Positions 9,444 to 17,159 of a stretch of 64,000 nucleotides of DNA are shown in pieces. Made by a program: the position numbers and the translations under genes. Each line of letters starts with the position of its first letter. The first letter of the stretch is position 1. The DNA comes from Methylomonas sp. UP202 (GTDB taxonomy: Bacteria > Pseudomonadota > Gammaproteobacteria > Methylococcales > Methylomonadaceae): positions 4,143,547-4,207,546 of the forward strand of contig NZ_CP123897.1 of the NCBI RefSeq assembly GCF_029910655.1, in the 5' to 3' direction. Below the pieces are notes generated by a model, which was not told the origin of the DNA, did not search any database, and worked only from the letters and a program-made list of their open reading frames with translations.

Positions 9444-9490
9444 TGGCTCCCCCGGACGGGCTCGAACCGCCGACCTAGTGATTAACAGTC
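9444..9490 (-). pseudogene. tRNA-Asn(GTT) 3' fragment
   Basis: Read on the minus strand this is the 3' half of a tRNA: anticodon loop CTGTTAA (GTT anticodon), the variable region, a T-arm with GGTTCGAGCC, an acceptor strand and an encoded CCA end (TGG at 9444-9446 on the plus strand). The D-arm and 5' acceptor strand are missing, so it is not a working tRNA gene. Confidence 0.88.
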
Positions 9491-9677
9491 ACAACAATAA
9501 ACGATTTATTACTGTTGATCGGCATTCATGAATCACAGTATTTTACTGTTTTTATTCATAATATTTGCTTTTCAGTATTCCTGACTGTTGATCTATGCTC
9601 ACTTAAATACCTATAATCTGCCTACAAATTGCCTACATGAATTTTTATGTAGGACTAAGTGATGAGGTAGACACTGT
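9491..9677. promoter_or_regulatory. Integrase upstream region with core-like and inverted repeats
   Basis: The 10-mer ACTGTTGATC occurs at 9511-9520 and 9584-9593. It resembles the tRNA anticodon core ACTGTTAATC inside the attachment repeat, so these may be extra integrase or excisionase binding sites. A short inverted repeat CCTACAT / ATGTAGG lies at about 9631-9652, 27 bp before the integrase start. Confidence 0.45.
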
Positions 9678-10988
9678 ATGGCAACAACCAAGCTAACCGG
9701 AGCAAAAATCGATAAAGCCCAACCGGAACCCGGCAAGGCCCAAACCTTTCTTTGGGACGCATCAACTCCCGGTCTGGCTCTTCGCATCACCGCAGCAGGT
9801 GGAAAGGCTTACATTTTTGAGGGCCGCTTCAGCGGAAAAACTTTGAGGATGACAATCGGTGATGTTAAATCCTGGAATCTTGCGGAGGCGCAATCGGAAG
9901 CCCGCCGCCTGTAAACACTGATTGATGCCGGCACCGACCCACGCCAAGCAAAGGCCGAAAAAATCGCCAAGGCCGAAGTCGCCAAGGAACAGGCAAAGAC
10001 CGAGGCGATTCGCAACAGCATTTTGGTTCAACAGGCATGGGATGAGTACGTAGCGAAGAAGTCGCCGCGCTGGAGTCATCACCATATTATCGACCATGCC
10101 AAAGTTTCGGCGCCTGGTGGCCAGCCCAAAAAACGCGGTGGCGGCGTCACCGTACAAAGTGTGCTTTATCCGTTGTTGCAAATGCGCATGATCGACATTG
10201 CCGCCGAGGTGCTGGAGCAATGGCAAACCCAGGAAGCTGAAACCCGCGCTACTGCGGCCCGCCACGGCTTTGTATTGTTCCGGAGTTTCTGGAACTGGTG
10301 CGCGGAGCAGAAAGCCTATCAATCCATCATCGACCCGCAGTCCATCACCAAGGAAGTGCGGGCGGTCGTACCCAAGGCCGGCACAAAAAAATCCGACGTG
10401 CTACAACGCGCCCACTTGAAAGATTGGTTTGAGTCAGTCCGCGCATTGAGTAACCAGGTTATTGCCGCCTACCTGCAAGGGCTGTTGCTGACTGGCGCAC
10501 GGCGCGAAGAGTTGGCCGAATTGAAATGGTCGGACATCGATTTCAAGCTGGGCGCGATGTGGCTTAAGGACAAGGTGGACGACGAAGGTCGGATGATCCC
10601 CTTGCCCCCTTATCTGGCATCTCTGGTTGCGGCACTGCCGCGCCGGAACGAATGGGTATTCAGCAGCCCGACCGCCGCCGACGGCAAGCTAGCCGAGCCC
10701 AGGATTGCCCACAATCGCGCCCTCGATACCGCTGGTCTGGAACACGTGACCCTGCACGGCCTGCGCCGCACCTTTGCCAGCTTGGCCGAATGGGTTGAAA
10801 TGCCGGTTGGCGTCGTCGCGCAAATCATGGGGCACAAACCCAACGCCACCGCCGAAAAGCACTATAAAACCCGCCCGCTGGAGCTGCTGGCTATCTGGCA
10901 CGGCAAGTATGAGGCCTGGATATTGGAACAGGCCGGCATTGAATTTGAGCATTCAGAGCAGTTGCAAGGTTTGCGAGCAGTCAAATAA
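9678..10988 (+). pseudogene. int: Tyrosine integrase of element 1, broken by an in-frame stop
   Basis: The reading frame runs from ATG 9678 to 10988 without a shift (436 codons) but has TAA at 9912-9914, just after an ARRL motif where P4-type integrases usually have a glutamine (CAA). One C-to-T change explains it. The N-terminal 78 residues are the DUF4102-like arm-binding domain. The C-terminal part has the catalytic set: TGARREEL, HGLRRTF, GHKPNATAEKHY with the terminal tyrosine. It would cut at the tRNA-Asn core next door. A second start at 10023 would give only the core-binding and catalytic domains. Unless the stop is read through, element 1 cannot excise itself; the intact integrase at 39275 might help because it uses the same kind of site. 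Confidence 0.88.
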
Positions 10989-11029
10989 CCCGCTTGCAGT
11001 TATCAGCCTGTAACTTATAATTCACAACA

Positions 11030-11359
11030 ATGTACCGAATCGAAGATTACCGGACAGCGGACGGACGATTACCATTGAAGGAATGGCTATCCACTTTGGC
11101 GGATCGGCAAGCCAAAGCCAGGGTTTTAACGCGTCTACAGCGCATGGCCACCGGTAATCTTGGCGACTGCAAGCCCGTGCAGGATGGAGTCTGGGAGTTG
11201 CGCATCGATTACGGCCCCGGCTACCGCGTCTATTACGGCCAAGCCGGCGACAAATTGCTATTGCTGCTGATCGGTGGCGACAAGCGAAAACAACAGGCCG
11301 ACATTGCCAAGGCCGTTGACTATTGGCATGACTGGAAGCGGAGAACGCGGTATGAATGA
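11030..11359 (+). CDS. HigB/RelE-type toxin (addiction module killer protein)
   Basis: 109 residues, the usual length of phage-derived Gp49-like killer proteins. Conserved features include the basic ARVLTRLQRM helix, WELRIDYGPGYRVYY in the beta sheet, LLLLIGGDKRKQQADI and a C-terminal helix. Toxins of this family are ribosome-dependent or free RNases that stop translation. The stop overlaps the start of the downstream antitoxin by eight bases, so the pair is translationally coupled, with the toxin first as in higBA. It follows the integrase by about 40 bp and probably stabilises element 1 in the chromosome. Confidence 0.85.
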   Translation: MYRIEDYRTADGRLPLKEWLSTLADRQAKARVLTRLQRMATGNLGDCKPVQDGVWELRIDYGPGYRVYYGQAGDKLLLLLIGGDKRKQQADIAKAVDYWHDWKRRTRYE

Positions 11360-11666
11360 AGCATCAAGACCACACGACCAAACGGTTATCGAACTATTAA
11401 GGGAAGACCCAACCTTTGCCGACGAATACTTAGCAGCCGCCTTGGAAGAAGTAGACCAGCCCGGCGGGCGAGAAGCTTTGCTTGCAGCCTTACGACACAT
11501 TGCAGAGGCGCAAGGCATGGCTGCAGTAGCGGAGCGCGCCGGCATTAAACGCGAAAGCCTGTACCGCGCATTGTCGCCCAAAGGCAACCCAACCATGAAA
11601 ACCCTATTGGCGGTAACTAACGCTGCAGGTTTAAAGCTTTCTGTACATCGGAATGTTACGGCATAA
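11352..11666 (+). CDS. HigA-type antitoxin (addiction module antidote)
   Basis: 104 residues from the ATG at 11352, which overlaps the toxin stop. The C-terminal half is a Cro/XRE-like helix-turn-helix (IAEAQGMAAVAERAGIKRESLYRALSPKGNPTMKTLLAVTNAAGL), as in the probable addiction module antidote family. The N-terminal 40 residues (LLREDPTFADEYLAAALEE) are the part expected to cover the toxin. It should neutralise the protein encoded just upstream and repress their shared promoter. The start was chosen for the overlap and because upstream codons in this frame lie inside the toxin gene. Confidence 0.85.
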   Translation: MNEASRPHDQTVIELLREDPTFADEYLAAALEEVDQPGGREALLAALRHIAEAQGMAAVAERAGIKRESLYRALSPKGNPTMKTLLAVTNAAGLKLSVHRNVTA

Positions 11667-11715
11667 AATCGCGGGAGCTGAGCAGGCGTACGGTTTAAAA
11701 TTGGTGAAATAGATT

Positions 11716-12594
11716 ATGAAAGATAATGTTGCACCGATGCATCCAGGCAAATATTTGAAAGACGATATTTTGCCAAAGTTTGATATTAGTATAAATGATG
11801 CTGCTTTGGAATTAGGTGTTGCAAGGGAGACCTTATCGCGGTTATTGAACTGTCACGCCTCAATCAGCCCTGAAATGGCGGTTCGCCTGGAGCTTTGGCT
11901 TTTTAATGTCACCGGCGCGACTGCTGAGGATTGGTTAAATATGCAAGCACGGTTTGATATTCAAACTTTAAAAGGAAAGGATTTTGATATTGAGGGCCTT
12001 GATGGAGATTTTGTCGGCTTTCATTCTGATTATAATGAAGATATGCGGATGGAACGGAAGGATGCAAAAGTATTGAGGGTAATAGGAAATAGACTGACGA
12101 AGTTAAGAACTGAATCGGCTAAACTGAGTAGAAAAGAGGTTGCTAATATATTAGGAGTTTCTTCGAGGTTTTTGAGGAATCTTGAAAAAAGTATGGACCC
12201 AAAAATTTCAATTTCATTCTTGATTTCGGCTTCTGAATTTTATGATGTGAGTATTGAGCATATACTTGGAATAAAAGATGAATTAGAGCTAAGAAGCCCG
12301 GACGTAATTGACCGGAGTGAGTTTCAGGCTATAAAGGAGAGCGCAAATCGCGTTGCGGCCACTAATTACGATGCCTACAGAAAAATACACTCAAAAATTG
12401 ATAATATTTCGAAAAAATTTCTCGGGCTTTCTGGTGAAGTGAAAGAATTGGATATAGTTTTCGGTCAGTTCTATAAAAAAAATAAAACATTTAAAGATTT
12501 ACAGGGGGCGCCCTCTGTTTTAATTGCGTTGAAGAGAGCGGTCGATAGTGCTGATGCTTATATAGCAATTTTAGGTAGGTATAAAATAATTTAA
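11716..12594 (+). CDS. Two-domain HTH regulator (HigA-like plus XRE-like)
   Basis: 292 residues. Residues about 6-80 resemble a HigA/VapI antitoxin (MHPGKYLKDDILPKF..., ELGVARETLSRLLN, SPEMAVRLELWL). Residues about 115-180 form a second XRE-like helix-turn-helix (RLTKLRTESAKLSRKEVANILGVSSRFLRNLEK). The C-terminal 90 residues are helical and unrecognised. The second half is distinctly AT-rich compared with the neighbours, so the gene may be a recent acquisition or fusion. It stands alone without an obvious toxin and is followed by a strong terminator. A repressor of the element is the most likely role. Confidence 0.7.
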   Translation: MKDNVAPMHPGKYLKDDILPKFDISINDAALELGVARETLSRLLNCHASISPEMAVRLELWLFNVTGATAEDWLNMQARFDIQTLKGKDFDIEGLDGDFVGFHSDYNEDMRMERKDAKVLRVIGNRLTKLRTESAKLSRKEVANILGVSSRFLRNLEKSMDPKISISFLISASEFYDVSIEHILGIKDELELRSPDVIDRSEFQAIKESANRVAATNYDAYRKIHSKIDNISKKFLGLSGEVKELDIVFGQFYKKNKTFKDLQGAPSVLIALKRAVDSADAYIAILGRYKII

Positions 12595-12612
12595 AAATTA
12601 GAGCATCTAAAC

Positions 12613-12647
12613 GAACCGCCATCCCGCAGGGGCTGGCGGTTTTTTTA
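12613..12647 (+). terminator. Rho-independent terminator
   Basis: Perfect stem ACCGCCA / TGGCGGT around a GC-rich loop, followed by seven T residues, just downstream of the two-domain regulator. Confidence 0.88.
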
Positions 12648-12699
12648 TGCCCTAAATTTTTGAAACTCCGGGAGTCAAGGCGATCGGATCGCTATTTTT

Positions 12700-12716
12700 G
12701 TGACGTTATACGTCAC
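12700..12716. promoter_or_regulatory. Perfect 17-bp palindrome, candidate operator
   Basis: GTGACGT - TAT - ACGTCAC, 7-bp perfect arms, in the AT-rich gap between the regulator's terminator and the AlpA-like gene. A TTGACT hexamer follows at about 12760. It is the obvious candidate operator for one of the element's HTH repressors. Confidence 0.5.
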
Positions 12717-12856
12717 GTTTTTACATCAATGCGCGACAATAAAATCATTAAAAAACATTGACTTATATTTTTTTAGATTCAAAACCGGAAAACGAAAAAG
12801 ATGTGTACGAATTCGCATGATTGACTATGCCCAACAATCAACACGGAGCAAAAAAA

Positions 12857-13069
12857 ATGCAAAAAAATAATGTATATCCACCGTTGGGTGATTTGGGTTT
12901 GCCGAACGTGACCACCGACCAAGCGGCTTATTATTTAAATAGAAAACCCCAGACGTTGCGGAAATGGGCCATGTTGGAGTCCGGGCCGATCCGCCCGATT
13001 AGAATCAACGGGCGGCTGGCGTGGCCCGTGGCTAATTTGCGCCGGGTTGTTGCCGGCGAGGCGGCCTGA
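12857..13069 (+). CDS. AlpA/MerR-like helix-turn-helix protein
   Basis: 70 residues from ATG 12857, chosen because CGGAG lies 8 bases upstream. The protein has a short winged helix-turn-helix: VTTDQAAYYLNRKPQTLRKWAMLESGPIRPIRINGRLAWPV, the pattern of AlpA-type activators and excisionases of P4-like elements. It probably controls excision or the replication operon that starts right after it: its TGA shares bases with the next ATG. The first gene of the 12.8-15.9 kb operon. Confidence 0.7.
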   Translation: MQKNNVYPPLGDLGLPNVTTDQAAYYLNRKPQTLRKWAMLESGPIRPIRINGRLAWPVANLRRVVAGEAA

Positions 13070-13227
13070 TGCGCGCATCAGATACCGCGACAGGTTGGTG
13101 CCGCTGCTGCGGTACGCCCTTGCGAAAAGTTGAGCAGCGCGGCATGTGTGCGCAGTGCGAGGCCTATTCCAGGCTTGCGGCCGCCATCGCGATCTTTCGG
13201 GCGGCGATGGTCGTTGAAAAAAAATGA
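13069..13227 (+). CDS. Small zinc-ribbon protein, 52 residues
   Basis: Starts at ATG 13069 inside the stop of the AlpA-like gene (GATG) and ends in TGA 13225-13227, overlapping the start of the O-like gene (ATGA). It carries two CxxC-type pairs (WCRCCG near residue 12 and MCAQC near residue 30), enough for one zinc ribbon. The tight overlaps on both sides argue that it is translated. Similar tiny zinc proteins are common in phage replication operons; the function is unknown. Confidence 0.6.
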   Translation: MRASDTATGWCRCCGTPLRKVEQRGMCAQCEAYSRLAAAIAIFRAAMVVEKK

Positions 13228-14135
13228 GCATCGCCGCCACCCGCTGGGCCTGGAGTCAGGCCCTCAAGCCAGCCGCAAAACTCGTACTTTTGTGTTTGGC
13301 TGACCGCGCGAATGAGGATGCCGAATGCTGGCCATCAATACCTCGCCTTGTGGCGGATGTTGGTGCAGATCGCAAAACGGTTTTGGCGGCCATCAAATGG
13401 CTCGAATCTAATGCCCTGATTCGGGTAGCCAGAGCACCCGGCGGCGGAAACCGATATTGCCTGTTATTCGATCAAAAACCCATACAACCCAGTACCAAAA
13501 ACGGGACCAGTACCGATTTTGGGACTAGTGCCGAAAACGGCACCACACCAGTACCGGAAACGGGACTACCTAGTCCCAAATACGGGACCGGTACCAGTAC
13601 CGTTTTTGGGACCCTGAATCTAAAAGATGAATCTATCAATAACCTACCAATGAATCTCCCAAATACTCCAGACGAAAACGAGGCAAAAAAATCAAGAACG
13701 AAATCTGAAACAGAAAAACACTTCGAAATTGCTTGGTCGCACTATCCATCCCGCTCAGGCGGTAACCCCAAAACAAAAGCACAAAAGGCCTTTGCAGCGC
13801 GGCTAAAAGCCGGAATTGATCCGCAAGAAATCGTGGCCGGAACTATCCGCTATGCCGCATGGGCCGACGCTACCGGAAAAACAGGGACCGAATTCGTCAA
13901 GCAAGCCGCAACCTTTTTCGGTCCCGACTTGCACTTCAGAGAACCCTTTACCATTCCAACCAACCCCGCCCAACCCGGAGGACGCAAACATGCCCAAAAA
14001 CCAAAATCCGCCGACATTCGATCCCAACTATTCCCAACACCCGCTGTCGTCGATAGCCCCGACGGCTCAGGCCCTGGAGCAAGCAACCATCCTCTTTTCG
14101 CGGTTGGGAGCGATCTACCGAAACTTGTGGATTGA
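13224..14135 (+). CDS. Lambda O-like replication initiator with HTH domain
   Basis: 303 residues. The N-terminus is a winged helix-turn-helix of the helix_turn_helix_36 type (WSQALKPAAKLVLLCLADRANEDAECWPSIPRLVADVGADRKTVLAAIKWLE). The middle is a low-complexity linker rich in T, G and P, and the C-terminal third is a helical domain (EIAWSHYPSRSGGNPKTKAQKAFAARL) that would recruit the helicase loader. The DNA coding the linker consists of six 17-bp iterons, so the gene contains its own origin just as lambda O does. It overlaps the upstream zinc protein (ATGA) and the P-like gene downstream in another frame. Confident in the replication role. Confidence 0.8.
   Translation: MSIAATRWAWSQALKPAAKLVLLCLADRANEDAECWPSIPRLVADVGADRKTVLAAIKWLESNALIRVARAPGGGNRYCLLFDQKPIQPSTKNGTSTDFGTSAENGTTPVPETGLPSPKYGTGTSTVFGTLNLKDESINNLPMNLPNTPDENEAKKSRTKSETEKHFEIAWSHYPSRSGGNPKTKAQKAFAARLKAGIDPQEIVAGTIRYAAWADATGKTGTEFVKQAATFFGPDLHFREPFTIPTNPAQPGGRKHAQKPKSADIRSQLFPTPAVVDSPDGSGPGASNHPLFAVGSDLPKLVD
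13492..13613 (+). repeat. Six 17-bp iterons, predicted prophage replication origin
   Basis: Six copies of GTNCCRAAAACGGNACY-like 17-mers, each itself a short dyad, start at 13492, 13510, 13528, 13551, 13573 and 13597 (steps of 18-24 bp). Examples are GTACCAAAAACGGGACC and GTGCCGAAAACGGCACC. An AT-richer stretch follows at about 13614-13690. They lie within the O-like gene, as in lambdoid phages, where O binds iterons in its own coding sequence. Confidence 0.8.
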
Positions 14136-14343
14136 TGGCTTTCAAAGCATCGAAGAACTCAACGCGGTAAAAACCGAATGGGCAAAACAACTGGACCGGA
14201 TTTCGCCAATCCAGATCGAATCGGCCATCCAGGCCTGTATCGACTCTGGAAACCGGTTCCCACCGAACCTACCAGAATTCGTCCGTTACGCCACCACCGC
14301 CCCCGAACCGCTCCCGAAATCACGCCGGAAAATCTACCAATGA
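13990..14343 (+). CDS. Lambda P-like helicase-loading protein
   Basis: 117 residues from ATG 13990, with GGAGGA nine bases upstream. The first 146 bases overlap the O-like gene in a different frame, and the stop overlaps the DnaB start. The protein has the pattern of the lambda P family: LFSRLGAIYRNLWIDGFQSIEELNAVKTEWAKQL, then AIQACIDSGNRFPPNLPEFVRYA. Its expected job is to bring the replicative helicase to the initiator-bound origin. With O-like, P-like and DnaB-like proteins in order, the element encodes its own complete initiation set. Confidence 0.75.
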   Translation: MPKNQNPPTFDPNYSQHPLSSIAPTAQALEQATILFSRLGAIYRNLWIDGFQSIEELNAVKTEWAKQLDRISPIQIESAIQACIDSGNRFPPNLPEFVRYATTAPEPLPKSRRKIYQ

Positions 14344-15620
14344 GCCAGACTAAACAAACGAAGTACGAGGAAGCGGTTGTTCATATCCTGCTCAACCGCC
14401 CAGCAGCTCTGGCCGGCCACGAAATTGACGAAAAATGGTTCACCAAGTGGCGGCCGGTAATTTCCACCGCCAAAGCCATCGCTGCCGCCGGCAACGAGCC
14501 GGATATGCTCACTATTTCCGAGCACATCAAACGGCCGAGCATGCTCGGAGAACTAAACCAAGTCCGCAATGGCACACACGCTGCCGCCGAAAATCTGCCG
14601 AAATACCTGGATGGGCTGCGTTCAATCTACCAAGCCGCGCACGTCCAACAAACGCTGTCATCGGCCCTGGCCGAACTCCAAGGCGGCGCCGCCTTGGAGG
14701 AAGTACTAGGCCGAATGATGCAATCCACTCTTACCGCAGTCGCGACGGAATCCAGAAATTACAACCACAGCATCAAACAAGCCCTCGGCGACTTCGTGGA
14801 CAAGCTCGAAGAGGCGTTCGACGCGCGCGAAACAGGGGGGCTTGGCCTCCAAACTGGAATTTCAGCCCTTGATCGCGTTTTGGGTGGTATGCACCCGACT
14901 GACCTATTGGTCGTAGGCGCCAGGCCGGCGGTTGGCAAAACCGCGTTCGGTTTATCTGTGCTGCTCAACCTCGCCAAAACCGGCAAGCGAGTCGGCATCA
15001 TCTCGACCGAAATGGCAGCGCGGCAACTTATGCTGCGCGTGACCGCAGCCAATAGCGGCATTGCTGGCACGGCGCTCCGAGATGCAAACCTACAAGACGC
15101 GGATTGGCCGAACATCACCGCCGCCATCAATCGAGTGGCCAACCTTGATTTTCGCATTTTTGACAAGCCAAACGTCACAATCTCCGACGTAGCTCTCCAA
15201 TCCAAGGCCTGGGCAATTGATGGCGGCTTAGATTTTATGGTGGTTGACTACCTCACCCGCATCAAGCCAGTCAAATCAAGCGGTAATCAAACAATCGACA
15301 TTGGCGAAGTTGCAATAGGCCTGAAAAACATAGCCAGGCAAATCGAAATACCGGTAATGGCCTTGGCCCAGCTAAACCGATCCAGCACCAAGCGGGCCGA
15401 TAAGCGGCCAAACATGGCCGACTTGCGCGATTCCGGGGTAATCGAACAAGAGGCCGATCAAATTCTTTTGCTCCACCGGGACGATGACGACGACCTCGCG
15501 CCGGCAGAAATCATTGTCGATAAAAACAGGCATGGCGAAGTCGCCACGGTCAGATGTTGCTACCTCCCGCAGACCATGCAATGGACAAACCTCGCGGATC
15601 GATACGTCGATGCCGCTTAA
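14340..15620 (+). CDS. DnaB-like replicative helicase
   Basis: 426 residues, using ATG 14340 that overlaps the P-like stop (ATGA). It has the two-domain DnaB plan: an N-terminal helical domain (PAALAGHEIDEKWF) and a RecA-type ATPase domain with Walker A GARPAVGKT at residues 193-201, the STEM segment, Walker B DFMVVDYL, and the C-terminal DLRDSGVIEQEADQILLLHR motif of DnaB. It should unwind DNA at the element's origin. The length is slightly below that of chromosomal DnaB (about 470), usual for phage versions. Confidence 0.92.
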   Translation: MSQTKQTKYEEAVVHILLNRPAALAGHEIDEKWFTKWRPVISTAKAIAAAGNEPDMLTISEHIKRPSMLGELNQVRNGTHAAAENLPKYLDGLRSIYQAAHVQQTLSSALAELQGGAALEEVLGRMMQSTLTAVATESRNYNHSIKQALGDFVDKLEEAFDARETGGLGLQTGISALDRVLGGMHPTDLLVVGARPAVGKTAFGLSVLLNLAKTGKRVGIISTEMAARQLMLRVTAANSGIAGTALRDANLQDADWPNITAAINRVANLDFRIFDKPNVTISDVALQSKAWAIDGGLDFMVVDYLTRIKPVKSSGNQTIDIGEVAIGLKNIARQIEIPVMALAQLNRSSTKRADKRPNMADLRDSGVIEQEADQILLLHRDDDDDLAPAEIIVDKNRHGEVATVRCCYLPQTMQWTNLADRYVDAA

Positions 15621-15954
15621 CCCAACCGCGAGAACAACAGTGCTTACCAATATGTTTTTACCAAAACTTCAAACGCTTGCCGCCGAACAGTCGCCTACGA
15701 TGCTTGAACTGATTCGGCGCAAAATCGAAGGCGGCAGCGATGAGGACGCGACCGACCCGGAATACCTTCGCAACGCCTTCGCGGTGATTTCCGCCCACTA
15801 CATCGCCGCGATCGACGCAGGGGACATCAAATTCGCGGACGAAAGCGAAAGAAGCCAGTTTTTCTGGCTTCTACAGTTGCTCATTGACTACGCCACGGCC
15901 AGGAAAATGGCCGATTTGTTGCCCACATCGGCCGAAGCCGAAAGCGGCAAATAA
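15610..15954 (+). CDS. Hypothetical protein downstream of the helicase
   Basis: 114 residues from ATG 15610, which overlaps the helicase stop; an internal ATG at 15652 would give 100 residues. The protein is helical and acidic, with no recognised domain. The overlap makes it the last gene of the replication operon. A role in replication or regulation is only guessed from position. Confidence 0.5.
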   Translation: MPLNPTARTTVLTNMFLPKLQTLAAEQSPTMLELIRRKIEGGSDEDATDPEYLRNAFAVISAHYIAAIDAGDIKFADESERSQFFWLLQLLIDYATARKMADLLPTSAEAESGK

Positions 15955-16037
15955 AACCGGAAAAAGCGGTCAAATCGGCGAAAACCGCCCTGTAACCTAC
16001 ACACAATCTTTAAATTTTCATAAAAAAGGGGTTAAAA

Positions 16038-16592
16038 ATGTCACCCAACATTAGAATTTCAAAATCAGAGTTTTTCAGAGCTCAAACGCTGAAAAATGCA
16101 GTCGGCCAGGCCGCAGAGGCGCTGGCAAAAATCGACGGCGCCGCCTTGGGCCTCAGCGATAAAGACGCAAAAACCGTCGCGGCGGCCGCCGAAATCCTCG
16201 GAAAAATCGACTCTTCGGCGCAAGCGGTCATCGACCAGGCAAACCAGCAATATCTCGACAGGGACCAAAGCTTAATCAATCTCGCATCTACCAGGATGTT
16301 CCGGATCGGCTCCGACATTGAAGCGGCGCAAGCGCACAAGCGCCACGCCGAGCAGGCGCACCTCGAAAAAACGGCGGAGCTGACTAGACAAGGCTTCACC
16401 CAAGTCGAAATTGACGAAATTCTCGATGATCCGCGTCCCGCGATCGAGGCTTTCCAACAACAAATTTCCGACCTCGGCGCGGAAAAGATCAAGCTTGAAG
16501 CATTTTTGGCCGACGCCCCCCGTTTCGCTACCGACCTCCTGATCGGCACCACGATCGAAGTCGCCGCCGACCAGCCGGCTGAAGCGGCGTAA
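16038..16592 (+). CDS. Hypothetical coiled-coil protein
   Basis: 184 residues, alanine-rich and helical throughout, with heptad-like segments at about 90-165. No signal peptide or membrane segment. AAAAAAGGGG precedes the start. It opens a new gene group that runs without large gaps into the tail-like genes, so it may be a virion or tail assembly component. No family is recognised. Confidence 0.55.
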   Translation: MSPNIRISKSEFFRAQTLKNAVGQAAEALAKIDGAALGLSDKDAKTVAAAAEILGKIDSSAQAVIDQANQQYLDRDQSLINLASTRMFRIGSDIEAAQAHKRHAEQAHLEKTAELTRQGFTQVEIDEILDDPRPAIEAFQQQISDLGAEKIKLEAFLADAPRFATDLLIGTTIEVAADQPAEAA

Positions 16593-16601
16593 GGGGGAAA
16601 C

Positions 16602-17159
16602 GTGAACATGCAACAAGTAAGCGGCGCCACCCTGCTGGCCGCCAAAACCCGAATGACCGCACTCGGGCAAACCTTTCGCGCCGCCAGCCTGGCCATCGAG
16701 CAGCGCAACGCCGAACACGACCGCCACCGGCAAGCGGCTTTGCGCGAAAACATGCGGCCAGCCGAGTTCCTGGCCCTGTTTCCAAATCCACCCGGCTCGG
16801 TTGAATTCGCCCCGGAGGACGCCGAGATAGCCGCCAAGCAGGCGCAAATCGCAAGCTTCACGGGGACAAACACCTGGGTCAGGGACCGTCTTCAGCGTGA
16901 CATCGACATGTTAAATGTTCAAAAAGGCTTAAAAACATCGGCCTACAACCGCCAGCTCGCCAAGCCCGAAAGGCCGCTAACCGCTGCCGAATTTGCGACT
17001 CTTTATCCGGCGCCAACGCACACCACCGATCAAACAACAATCACGTCTGGCCAAACCGAAGCGAATAAACTCAACTCATTCATCTACAGCGGCCCTTACC
17101 CATCGCCAGGGCTGTATGACGTTGATTTATTGGCCGGCACCTCGGTGAGTTACCCCTGA
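16602..17159 (+). CDS. Hypothetical protein preceding the tape-measure gene
   Basis: 185 residues. Either GTG 16602 or ATG 16608 can be the start: GGGGG at 16593-16597 is four bases from the first and ten from the second. The protein has two helical halves, each followed by a LALFPxPPGS or FATLYPAPT motif, suggesting an internal duplication (AEFLALFPNPP at about residue 48 and AEFATLYPAPT at about residue 130). It ends in TGATG shared with the tape-measure start. Location suggests a tail assembly chaperone-like or structural role; not recognised. Confidence 0.5.
   Translation: MNMQQVSGATLLAAKTRMTALGQTFRAASLAIEQRNAEHDRHRQAALRENMRPAEFLALFPNPPGSVEFAPEDAEIAAKQAQIASFTGTNTWVRDRLQRDIDMLNVQKGLKTSAYNRQLAKPERPLTAAEFATLYPAPTHTTDQTTITSGQTEANKLNSFIYSGPYPSPGLYDVDLLAGTSVSYP

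Larger units (their letters stand above)
9401..9490. repeat. Left attachment repeat (att) of element 1
   Basis: 90 bp that recur at 39032-39121 with a single difference (C at 9425, T at 39056). The block contains the 3' half of a tRNA-Asn gene and the tRNA's own terminator. It lies 187 bp before a tyrosine integrase gene, as the second copy lies 153 bp before another integrase. This is the classical signature of integration into a tRNA 3' end. The distance between the copies, 29,631 bp, gives the size of element 1. Confidence 0.92.

Noticed and set aside
9444..9490. A complete tRNA-Asn gene at the attachment repeats
   Set aside because: Only the 3' half is there in both copies; the D-arm and 5' acceptor strand are absent on the far side.
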